Source: Streptomyces djakartensis
Lineage (GTDB): Bacteria; Actinomycetota; Actinomycetes; Streptomycetales; Streptomycetaceae
NCBI RefSeq assembly: GCF_014651075.1
Contig: NZ_BMWE01000012.1
Coordinates: forward strand, 62,001 to 126,000
Direction of reading: 5' to 3'
Length of the DNA: 64,000 nt
In this document: positions 33,287-40,675 of the stretch, piece after piece
Numbering within the stretch: the stretch's first letter is position 1
Layout of the letters: each line of letters starts with the position of its first letter
Notes under the pieces: model-generated
What the model was told of the DNA's origin: nothing
Database searches by the model: none
Seen by the model: the letters and a program-made list of their open reading frames with translations, nothing else
Program-made: the position numbers and the translations under genes

Positions 33287-34015
33287 GTGGAACTCGCGCC
33301 CGTCGTCCGCTCCGAATGGCTGAAGATCCGCACCCTGCGGTCGCTCCCGGGGACGCTGCTGGCCCTGTTCGCCGCGACCACGGCGTTCTCGGCGATCGCC
33401 GGTGCCTCCGATACGTCGGATCCGGGATTCGACCCGCTGTTCACGGCGCTGTCCGGCGTCATCCCGGGCCAGATCGCGGCCGTCTCCTTCGGGGCCATGG
33501 CAGTGTCGTCCGAGTTCCGTTCGGGCGCGCTGCGGCTTTCGCTGGCCGCGGTGCCGCGACGCGGCCGGTGGTTCGCGGCGAAGGCTGCCGTCATCGCCGT
33601 GCCCGCCCTCCTGGTGGGGTGGGTGACCGCCCTCGCCGCGCTGCTGGTCGCCCGGTCGGGGCTCGGGCCTGCGGCCGACGGGCTCGGCACCGCTGAGCAG
33701 GTGCGCGCTGTCGTGGGCTGCGGCGTCTACCTCATGCTGATGGCCCTGCTCGCCGCGGGGCTCGCCGCCCTGCTGCGCAGCGGCACGGCCACACTGTCCC
33801 TGCTGATCCCGTTCATCCTGGTCGTGTCGTTCGTCATCGGCGACGCCACCGGCACGGTCGCCGACTTCCTGCCCGACAAGGCGGGGCAGTCGGTGCTGAG
33901 GCAGACGCACGACGGAGCGTCCCTCGGCCCGTGGCCGGGGCTCGCGGTGACCGCGCTCTGGGCGGCGGCCGCCCTGCTGGCGGGAGCGTGGAGCCTGCGA
34001 CGCCGGGACGCCTGA
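33287..34015 (+). CDS. ABC transporter permease (ABC-2 type)
   Basis: Membrane protein of 242 residues with six predicted helices, beginning ELAPVVRSEWLKIRTLRSLP, the usual start of actinobacterial ABC-2 permeases (cytoplasmic EWxKxRT followed by the first helix). FGAMAVSSEFRSGALRLSLA and PRRGRWFAAKAAV are the characteristic coupling region. The GTG at 33287 lies two bases after the stop of the ATPase gene, which it partners. Substrate unknown. Confidence 0.88.
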   Translation: MELAPVVRSEWLKIRTLRSLPGTLLALFAATTAFSAIAGASDTSDPGFDPLFTALSGVIPGQIAAVSFGAMAVSSEFRSGALRLSLAAVPRRGRWFAAKAAVIAVPALLVGWVTALAALLVARSGLGPAADGLGTAEQVRAVVGCGVYLMLMALLAAGLAALLRSGTATLSLLIPFILVVSFVIGDATGTVADFLPDKAGQSVLRQTHDGASLGPWPGLAVTALWAAAALLAGAWSLRRRDA

Positions 34016-34071
34016 CCGGCGACCGGGGTGATGCCCCGCCAAGTGTCAGTGGGGGCGGGTTTACTGGACAC

Positions 34072-34503
34072 ATGCACATCGCGCAGCACATCGCCCTCGT
34101 CGACGAGCTGTGCTTCCGCCCCTTTCCCGCGGAGCACGGCCCGTCGGACGTCGGCGCCTCGGGCCCCGGCTACCACGTCGCGGTGTTAGAGAGCGCGGCG
34201 GACAGCGATCCCGCTGCCCGGGCGGTGACGACCGACCAGTTCGAGAAGGGCCGGGACGCCGTCTACGAGCTCCTCGCCTCCCGGTGGGGCGACACGGACC
34301 CCTACAACCTGCATACCGTCCAGCTGCGCGCCGAGCGGGAGGAGGTGCCCCGGCCCTGGGCCGAGTTGAGCGCGTGGGCCGCTGTGGCGTACGTGTGGCG
34401 GGTGGGAGGCACCGGCCGCTGGGTCGCCTTGGCGGTCGCGGACCGGGACCCGGCGGACGACGTCCGGCTCCTTGCGGTGATCACGGAGACGGACCCGCCG
34501 TGA
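34072..34503 (+). CDS. Hypothetical protein with a TTA codon
   Basis: Protein of 143 residues that I cannot place in a family. It has a mixed alpha/beta character with no signal or membrane segment: LVDELCFRPFPAEHG, FEKGRDAVYELLASRWGD, YNLHTVQLRAERE, AYVWRVGGTGRWVALAVAD. Codon 39 is TTA (34186-34188), the only in-frame TTA I found in the window, so translation should depend on the bldA tRNA and be restricted to development or late growth. ATG 34072 lacks a ribosome site. It converges on mug. Confidence 0.75.
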   Translation: MHIAQHIALVDELCFRPFPAEHGPSDVGASGPGYHVAVLESAADSDPAARAVTTDQFEKGRDAVYELLASRWGDTDPYNLHTVQLRAEREEVPRPWAELSAWAAVAYVWRVGGTGRWVALAVADRDPADDVRLLAVITETDPP

Positions 34504-34507
34504 CCGG

Positions 34508-35053
34508 TCAGCCGTCCGCGGCTTCGCGCAGACGGCGGAACTCCTCGGCCATGGTCTCGGCCGTCCAGTGCGCGTTCAGCCCGCTCGGGTTGGGCAGCAC
34601 CCACACGCGCGTGTCCCCGATCAGCCGTGGCTGCGGCCCGACCTGAGCCTTCCGGTCGTCGAACGCCGCGCGGTACGCGGTCACCCCCACCACGGCCAGC
34701 CAGCGCGGCCGCAGCCGGCTCACCTTCAGCGCGAGCAGCCGCCCGCCCTCCCGGTACTCCTCGGCGCTCAGCTCGTCGGCCCGCGCGCTCGGCCGCGCCA
34801 CGACGTTGGTGATGCCCAGCCCGTACGACAGCAGTTCCTGTTGCTCCGACGGCTTCAGCAGCCTGGGGGTGAACCCGGACCGGTGCAGCACGGGCCAGAA
34901 GCGGTTGCCGGGGCGGGCGAAGTGATGGCCCGTCGCGGCCGTCATCAGACCGGGGTTTATCCCGCAGAACAGCACCCGCAGACCGTCCGCGACCACATCG
35001 GGCACGACGCGGTCGCGGGCGGCCTGAAGCTCCTCGGGTGTGAAACGCGGCAC
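34508..35053 (-). CDS. mug: G/U mismatch-specific DNA glycosylase
   Basis: Uracil-DNA-glycosylase-superfamily protein (Mug/TDG type) of 181 residues. The active-site motif is FCGINPGLMTAATGHHFARP, where Asn of GINPG positions water, followed by NRFWPVLHRSGF and LGITNVVARP. The intercalation motif is LPNPSGLNAHW. It removes U or ethenocytosine opposite G. ATG 35053; purB lies immediately upstream in the same direction, 23 bases away, so the two may be co-transcribed. Confidence 0.9.
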   Translation of the reverse strand: MPRFTPEELQAARDRVVPDVVADGLRVLFCGINPGLMTAATGHHFARPGNRFWPVLHRSGFTPRLLKPSEQQELLSYGLGITNVVARPSARADELSAEEYREGGRLLALKVSRLRPRWLAVVGVTAYRAAFDDRKAQVGPQPRLIGDTRVWVLPNPSGLNAHWTAETMAEEFRRLREAADG

Positions 35054-35076
35054 CGTGGGCTTCCCGACCGGGCGCG

Positions 35077-36519
35077 TCAGAGAATCGCCCCGGGCGTGTA
35101 GCCCGCGGCCTGGGGGTGCTGCTTCACGATCTCCTCGACCCGGGCGACGACGGCGGCGACCTGGTCGCCCGCGGCGCCGGTGAAGGACAGCTTGTCCGCC
35201 ATCAGCGCTTCCAGCTCGGTCCGGTCCAGCGGAATGCGCTCGTCGGCGGCGAGCTTGTCGAGGAGTTCGTTGCGCTCGGCGCCCTGCTCACGCATCGCGA
35301 GGGCGGAGGCGACGGCGTTCTCCTTGATCGCCTCGTGCGCCAGTTCCCGGCCCACGCCGGCGCGCACGGCGCCCATGAGCACCTTGGTGGTGGCGAGGAA
35401 CGGCAGGTACCGGTCCAGTTCACGCGCCACGACCGCCGGGAACGCGCCGAACTCGTCGAGCACGGTCAGGAACGTCTCCAGCAGCCCGTCCAGCGCGAAG
35501 AACGCGTCAGGCAGCGCGACCCGGCGCACCACCGAGCAGGACACGTCGCCCTCGTTCCACTGGTCGCCCGCCAGCTCACCGGTCATCGAGGCGTAGCCGC
35601 GCAGGATCACCATCAGGCCGTTGACGCGCTCGCAGGAGCGGGTGTTCATCTTGTGCGGCATGGCGGAGGAGCCGACCTGGCCGGGCTTGAAGCCCTCGGT
35701 GACCAGCTCGTGCCCGGCCATCAGCCGGATCGTCTTCGCCAGCGACGACGGCGCCGCCGCCAGCTGCACCAGCGCCGTGACGACCTCGTAGTCCAGCGAG
35801 CGCGGGTAGACCTGGCCGACCGACGTGAACGCCTGCGAGAAGCCCAGGTGTCCGGCGATCCGCTGCTCCAGCTCGGCCAGCTTCGCGGCGTCCCCGCCGA
35901 GCAGGTCCAGCATGTCCTGCGCGGTGCCGACCGGGCCCTTGATGCCGCGCAGCGGGTAGCGGCCCAGCAGCTCCTCGACGCGGCCGTAGGCCACGAGCAG
36001 TTCGTCGGCGGCCGTGGCGAAACGCTTGCCGAGGGTGGTGGCCTGTGCGGCGACGTTGTGCGAGCGGCCTGCCATGACCAGCTCGCCGTACTCACCGGCC
36101 AGCTTGCCGAGGCGGGCCAGGACCGCCACCGTGCGGTCGCGCATCAGCTCCAGGGAGAGCCGGATCTGCAGCTGCTCGACGTTCTCGGTGAGGTCGCGGG
36201 AGGTCATGCCCTTGTGCACCTGCTCGTGCCCGGCGAGGTCGTTGAACTCCTCGATCCGCGCCTTCACGTCGTGCCGGGTGACCTTCTCCCGCTCGGCGAT
36301 GGAGGCCAGGTCGACGGTGTCGAGCACGCGCTCGTAGTCGGCGAGCGCCGCGTCCGGAACCTCGATCCCGAGGTCCTTCTGGGCGCGCAGCACGGCGAGC
36401 CAGAGCTGCCGCTCCAGCTTCACCTTCTGCTCGGGCGACCAGAGCGTGGCGAGCTCGGTGGAGGCGTACCGTCCGGCGAGGACGTTCGGGATGCGGGGCT
36501 TGGCGGGAGCGGAAGTCAC
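35077..36519 (-). CDS. purB: Adenylosuccinate lyase
   Basis: Fumarase/aspartase-superfamily enzyme of 480 residues. The signature is VGSSAMPHKMN; other active-site parts are KGMTSRDLTENVEQLQ and AGRSHNVAAQATTLGKRF. It performs two steps of purine synthesis: SAICAR to AICAR and adenylosuccinate to AMP. GTG 36519 is chosen because TAGAAT, a near-perfect -10 hexamer on the minus strand (36528-36533), lies eight bases upstream, implying a leaderless or nearly leaderless message; longer frames have no ribosome site. Confidence 0.95.
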   Translation of the reverse strand: MTSAPAKPRIPNVLAGRYASTELATLWSPEQKVKLERQLWLAVLRAQKDLGIEVPDAALADYERVLDTVDLASIAEREKVTRHDVKARIEEFNDLAGHEQVHKGMTSRDLTENVEQLQIRLSLELMRDRTVAVLARLGKLAGEYGELVMAGRSHNVAAQATTLGKRFATAADELLVAYGRVEELLGRYPLRGIKGPVGTAQDMLDLLGGDAAKLAELEQRIAGHLGFSQAFTSVGQVYPRSLDYEVVTALVQLAAAPSSLAKTIRLMAGHELVTEGFKPGQVGSSAMPHKMNTRSCERVNGLMVILRGYASMTGELAGDQWNEGDVSCSVVRRVALPDAFFALDGLLETFLTVLDEFGAFPAVVARELDRYLPFLATTKVLMGAVRAGVGRELAHEAIKENAVASALAMREQGAERNELLDKLAADERIPLDRTELEALMADKLSFTGAAGDQVAAVVARVEEIVKQHPQAAGYTPGAIL

Positions 36520-36600
36520 GTGCACGGATTCTACTGGCGATTCGTGCAGGCCAGCGCAACGGGTGTGTTCGTCGGAACCTACAAGAGCCCGTCGGGCGGC

Positions 36601-36623
36601 CACCGGCGGCGCAGCCGCCGGTG
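36601..36623 (-). terminator. Strong hairpin between SGNH hydrolase and purB
   Basis: CACCGGCGGC-GCA-GCCGCCGGTG is a perfect 10-base-pair stem with a three-base loop, 44 bases after the stop of the SGNH gene on the minus strand. No T-run follows, but such hairpins end transcription in Streptomyces. It separates that gene from the purB promoter. Confidence 0.6.
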
Positions 36624-36666
36624 CGGACCGGCAGGCCGGAGCCCTGCCGTCCGGGCCGGCAAGCGC

Positions 36667-37446
36667 CTACGCCTGCCCCTCGTACGGCAGCAGTTCCGGC
36701 CGCTTCGGCGGCAGTCCGTCGCCGGAGGAGCGGCCCGTCAGGCGACGGGCTATCCACGGCAGCAGGTGCTGCCGGGCGAACCGCGCGTCGGCCACGCGCC
36801 GCATGACCCAGCCGGGCGGCAGCGTCGCCGGCATCGGGGTGTGCCAGTCGGCGTCCTCGGGCTCGTGGCCGAGCGCCTGCCAGACCGCTTCCGCGACCCG
36901 GCGGTGGCCCTCGGCCGTCAGGTGCAGCCGGTCCACGTCCCACAGCCGCGGGTCCGAAAGCGAGGGCGCGCCGTACAGGTCGACGACGAGCGCGCCGTGC
37001 CGGGCGGCCAGGTCGTCGACGCAGGCGAACAGCTCCTCCATGCGCGGCCGGAACCGCTCCTGGACGGGGCCCTGCCGGGCCGGGCTGCGCATCAGCACCA
37101 GCTGCTTGCACGAGGGGGCCAGCTTCTCCACGGCCTCCTCCAGCAGACCGCGCACCCGGCCCATGTCGCACTTGGGCCGCAACGTGTCGTTCAGCCCGCC
37201 GACCAGGGTGACCACGTCGGCCTGCATGGCCGCCGCCACGTCCACCTGCTCGTCGACGATCTGTTTGATCAGCTTGCCGCGTACCGCGAGGTTGGCGTAG
37301 CGGAAACCGGGCGTGCGGGCCGCCATCCGCGCGGCGAGCAGATCGGCCCAGCCGCGGTAGGTGCCGTCGGGAAGCAGGTCCGACATGCCCTCGGTGAAGG
37401 AGTCGCCGAGGGCGACGAGGCTGCTGTAGGTGGGGTTCGTGTGCAT
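36667..37446 (-). CDS. SGNH/GDSL hydrolase
   Basis: Lipase/esterase-fold protein of 259 residues with all four blocks: GDSFTEGM (catalytic Ser), ANLAVRGKLI (Gly), VTLVGGLNDTL (Asn) and VDRLHLTAEGHRRVA (Asp and His, DxxH). No signal peptide is present (it begins MHTNPTYSSLVALGDS), so it should act in the cytoplasm, for example as a deacetylase or esterase. ATG 37446; no strong ribosome site is seen. Confidence 0.9.
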   Translation of the reverse strand: MHTNPTYSSLVALGDSFTEGMSDLLPDGTYRGWADLLAARMAARTPGFRYANLAVRGKLIKQIVDEQVDVAAAMQADVVTLVGGLNDTLRPKCDMGRVRGLLEEAVEKLAPSCKQLVLMRSPARQGPVQERFRPRMEELFACVDDLAARHGALVVDLYGAPSLSDPRLWDVDRLHLTAEGHRRVAEAVWQALGHEPEDADWHTPMPATLPPGWVMRRVADARFARQHLLPWIARRLTGRSSGDGLPPKRPELLPYEGQA

Positions 37447-37534
37447 GGCGACGGAAATGATATCCCGTGCACATACCCAGCGGTCGGTCAGCCCCCTCGG
37501 TTCCGCCCCGGCGGCCTCCGCCCCGCCCGGGTCC

Positions 37535-38548
37535 TCACGCCCGCTGCCCGAACAGCTCCCGCAGCACGTCCTCCATGGTCACCAGACCGGCCAGCCGCCC
37601 GTCCGCCCCGAGAACGGCCGCGAGGTGGGTACGGCTGCCCCGCATCGCGGTGAGGACGTCGTCCAGCGGCGTGTGCTCCCGCACGCGCGCGATGGGCCGC
37701 ATGTCGCGCAGCCGGAACGGCACATCGCGCCCGACGGCCTCCAGGGCGTCCTTCACGTGCAGGTATCCCACGATCCGGCGCCCCTCGTCCACCACCGGGA
37801 AGCGGGAGAACCCGGAGTCCGCCGACAGCCGCTCCAGCTCCTCCGGGGTGACGCCCACGCGCGCGTACACGACGCGTTCCAGCGGCAGTACCACGTCACG
37901 CACCGGACGGCGGCCCAGCTCCAGCGCGTCGTGCAGCCGCTCCTGGGCGCGGTCGTCGATGAGGCCGGCCTCGCTGGAGTCCTTCACGATCTGCGCTATC
38001 TCGGCGTCCGAGTAGGAGGCGGCGACCTCCTCCCGGGCCTCCACCCGCAACAGCTTCAGCAGGGCGTTGGCGAAGGCGTTGACCGTGAAGATCACCGGCC
38101 GCAGCGCCCGGGAGAGCGCCACCAGGGGCGGACCCAGCGCCAGGGCACTGCGCACCGGCTCGGCGAGCGCGATGTTCTTCGGCACCATCTCGCCGAGCAG
38201 CATGTGCAGATAGGTCGCCAGGCTCAGCGCGATCACGAAGGACACCGCGTGCCCCGCGCCCTCGGGCACGCCCACCGCGTGGAACACCGGCTCCAGCAGG
38301 TGCGCGATGGCCGGCTCGGCGACCACACCCAGCACCAGCGTGCACAGCGTGATGCCGAGCTGCGCGGCCGCCATCAGCGCCGACACGTGCTCCAGGCCCC
38401 ACAGGACGCTCTTGGCCCGCCGGTCGCCCTGGTCGGCGTAGGGCTCGATCTGGCTGCGGCGCACCGAGATCAGCGCGAACTCCGCGCCGACGAAGAAGGC
38501 GTTGACGACGAGTGTCGCCAGGCCGATCAGCAGCTGGACGGCGGTCAC
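37535..38548 (-). CDS. CNNM/DUF21 membrane protein with CBS pair (short paralogue)
   Basis: Protein of 337 residues: a DUF21 membrane domain of about 190 residues (LLIGLATLVVNAFFVGAEFA, then LGITLCTLVLGVVAEPAI and VPKNIALAEP) followed by a CBS pair (VVLPLERVVYARVGVTPEEL, PLDDVLTAMRGSRTHLAAVL). It lacks the C-terminal CorC_HlyC domain. The family is linked to Mg2+/Co2+ homeostasis. GTG 38548 overlaps the stop of the longer paralogue upstream (GTGA), so the two are co-translated and may form a hetero-oligomer. Confidence 0.88.
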   Translation of the reverse strand: MTAVQLLIGLATLVVNAFFVGAEFALISVRRSQIEPYADQGDRRAKSVLWGLEHVSALMAAAQLGITLCTLVLGVVAEPAIAHLLEPVFHAVGVPEGAGHAVSFVIALSLATYLHMLLGEMVPKNIALAEPVRSALALGPPLVALSRALRPVIFTVNAFANALLKLLRVEAREEVAASYSDAEIAQIVKDSSEAGLIDDRAQERLHDALELGRRPVRDVVLPLERVVYARVGVTPEELERLSADSGFSRFPVVDEGRRIVGYLHVKDALEAVGRDVPFRLRDMRPIARVREHTPLDDVLTAMRGSRTHLAAVLGADGRLAGLVTMEDVLRELFGQRA

Positions 38549-39903
38549 AGCTCCGCCCCCTTCTCGTCCTTCTCGTCCTTCTCGTGAGGCTTCTCGTCAT
38601 CGAGGGGCGCGCGCAGCCGCACGCGGGCCGCGCGGCGGCCCGTGGCGTCCAGGACCTCCATCCGCCAGCCGGCGACCTCGAGGGTGTCACCCGTGGCCGG
38701 TATCCGGCCGAGCACCGTCGCCACCAGCCCGGCGAGCGTCTCGTACGGCCCCTCGGGCGCGCGCAGCCCGATGCGCTCGAGGTGGTCCACGCGGGCGGAG
38801 CCGTCGGCCGAGTACAGGGCGTGGCCGGACTCGTCCGTGCCGGCCGGGGCGAGGTCCGGCAGCTCGTGCGGATCGTGCTCGTCGCGCACTTCGCCGACCA
38901 CCTCCTCGACGATGTCCTCCAGGGTGGCCACGCCGGCCGTGCCGCCGTACTCGTCGATCACGACGGCCATGGTGCGCTTGCCGGAGAGCCGGTCGAGGAG
39001 CCGGTCGACCGTGAGCGTCTCGGGGACCATCAGCGGCTCGCGCATCAGCTCGGAGACGAAGATCCGGGTCCGGCGCTCGGCCGGCACCGCCAGCACGTCC
39101 TTCACATGCGCGGTCCCGACGACCGAGTCGAGGGTCCCCCGGTAGACGGGGAACCGGGACAGGCCGGTCGCCCGGGTCGCGTTCGCCACGTCCTCCAGGG
39201 TCGCCTGCACCTCCAGGGCGACGACCTGGACCCGGGGCGTCATCACGTTCTCGGCGGTCAGGTCGGCGAGGTTCAGGGTCCGCACGAACAGCTCGGCGGT
39301 GTCGGCCTCCAGGGCGCCCTCCTTGGCGGAGTGCCGGGCGAGCGCGGCGAGCTCCTGGGGCCCGCGCGCCGAGGCCAGCTCCTCGGCGGGCTCCACGCCG
39401 ATCCGTCGCACGACCCGGTTGGCCGTGTTGTTGAGGTGCGTGATGAAGGGCCGGAACGCGGCGCTGAACCAGCGCTGCGCGTTGCCCACGGTCTTGGCGA
39501 CGGTCAGTGGCGAGGAGATCGCCCAGTTCTTCGGCACGAGTTCACCGACGACCATCAGGAAGACCGTCGACAGGGCCGTGCCCAGCACCAGCGCCAGGCT
39601 GTGCGAGGCCGAGCGTGAGACGCCGAGGTCCTCCAGCGGGCCGGCGATGAGCGCGGCGATCGACGGTTCGGCGAGCATGCCGACGACCAGGTTCGTCACG
39701 GTGATGCCGAGCTGTGCCCCGGAGAGCTGGAACGTCAGGTTCCGTACGGCTTTCAGCGCACCCTGCGCGCCCCGCTCCCCGCGCTCCGCCGCCCGCTCGA
39801 GCTCGGCGCGCTCCACCGTGGTGAGGGAGAACTCGGCCGCCACGAAGGCGCCGCAGGCGAGCGAGAGCAGGATCGCCGCCAGGAGGAGGAGCACTTCGGT
39901 CAT
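38545..39903 (-). CDS. CNNM/CorC-type protein (DUF21, CBS, CorC_HlyC)
   Basis: Protein of 452 residues with the full architecture: DUF21 membrane domain (LLLLAAILLSLACGAFVAAE, QLGITVTNLVVGMLAEPSI, LVPKNWAISSP), CBS pair (VMTPRVQVVALEV, FVSELMREPLMVPETLTVDR, MAVVIDEYGGTAGVATLEDI) and CorC_HlyC domain (YETLAGLVATVLGRIPATGD). Probably a divalent-cation efflux or sensing protein. ATG 39903 follows GGGGGTG. The C-terminus is Lys/Glu/Asp-rich (DEKDEKDEKG). Confidence 0.9.
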   Translation of the reverse strand: MTEVLLLLAAILLSLACGAFVAAEFSLTTVERAELERAAERGERGAQGALKAVRNLTFQLSGAQLGITVTNLVVGMLAEPSIAALIAGPLEDLGVSRSASHSLALVLGTALSTVFLMVVGELVPKNWAISSPLTVAKTVGNAQRWFSAAFRPFITHLNNTANRVVRRIGVEPAEELASARGPQELAALARHSAKEGALEADTAELFVRTLNLADLTAENVMTPRVQVVALEVQATLEDVANATRATGLSRFPVYRGTLDSVVGTAHVKDVLAVPAERRTRIFVSELMREPLMVPETLTVDRLLDRLSGKRTMAVVIDEYGGTAGVATLEDIVEEVVGEVRDEHDPHELPDLAPAGTDESGHALYSADGSARVDHLERIGLRAPEGPYETLAGLVATVLGRIPATGDTLEVAGWRMEVLDATGRRAARVRLRAPLDDEKPHEKDEKDEKGAEL

Positions 39904-40015
39904 CGGTTCACCCCCGTTCCAGGGTTCTCCAGGACAGGGTGGAACGCGCGGAGTCGGGTACCGGGAGGCTCGCCCATGGGCGGACGCTCACAACCTTTCA
40001 TGCATAACCGAGTGG

Positions 40016-40036
40016 CCATCCAAGGGTAAAGGATGG
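40016..40036. other. Hairpin in the leader region of the CNNM operon
   Basis: CCATCC-N9-GGATGG inverted repeat about 115 bases upstream of the ATG at 39903, in an AT-rich stretch of the 223-base gap between the CNNM operon and the GNAT gene. Read on the minus strand a possible promoter (TTTACC, 17 bases, TTATGC) overlaps it, so it could be an operator. No known magnesium riboswitch consensus was recognised. Confidence 0.3.
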
Positions 40037-40126
40037 GCAAAGTCCTTTGTCGGGCCGCTCGGGCGGTGTGAAGTGCGTACCCCGCGGGAGCGTATGCGTA
40101 CCACCCGGCGCAGCGAGGAGCGGGCC

Positions 40127-40552
40127 TCAGCCGGTGAGGGGTTTCACCCAGCGGCGCCACCGCTCCTCGGGCGCGTAACCTGCGGCGGCCCACGCGTGGT
40201 GCGCGGTCTCGTTCCGCGTGAGCACCATCGCGTCCGCGCGCCGCCCGCCGAGCCGGACGAACCGTTCCTCGGCCGCGGCGAGCAGGGCGGAGGCGATGCC
40301 CCGGCGGCGGTGGTCCGGACGCACGGCCAGCCGGTACAGGTGGCATCGCCAGCCGTCGAAGCCCGCGATCACCGTGCCGACCGGCTCGCCACCGAGCTCG
40401 GCGAGGATCAGCGCCCCGGGGTCGCGTGCGACCAGCCGCTCCACGCCGCTCCGGTCGTCACTGATGCTCGTACCCTCGGCGGCCACCTTCCAGAAGGCCA
40501 GCACGGTGTCGAGGTCCTCGGGCGTCGCGGCCCGGACGCGCAGTTCAGTCAT
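40127..40552 (-). CDS. GNAT-family acetyltransferase
   Basis: Single-domain GNAT of 141 residues. It opens with LRVRAATPEDLDTVLAFW and carries the acetyl-CoA loop RLAVRPDHRRRGIASALLAA and the closing VLTRNETAHHAWAAAGYAPE. The substrate is not evident. ATG 40552. It stands alone between the CNNM pair and the ABC exporter. Confidence 0.88.
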   Translation of the reverse strand: MTELRVRAATPEDLDTVLAFWKVAAEGTSISDDRSGVERLVARDPGALILAELGGEPVGTVIAGFDGWRCHLYRLAVRPDHRRRGIASALLAAAEERFVRLGGRRADAMVLTRNETAHHAWAAAGYAPEERWRRWVKPLTG

Positions 40553-40675
40553 GCCATGACCACATCACGCGCCGCGAGCGGTGGCGCGGCATTTCACGAT
40601 GCGGACATCACGGGCCGCGCACCCGGTCCCGCCGACGAGGCAGAGGGGTTCCAGCGCGGGATCGTCGCGATTCCG

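Noticed and set aside
35116-37653. Long plus-strand frame antisense to purB and the SGNH gene
   Set aside because: purB and the hydrolase have clear catalytic motifs on the minus strand; the antisense product is His/Arg/Gln-rich without structure.
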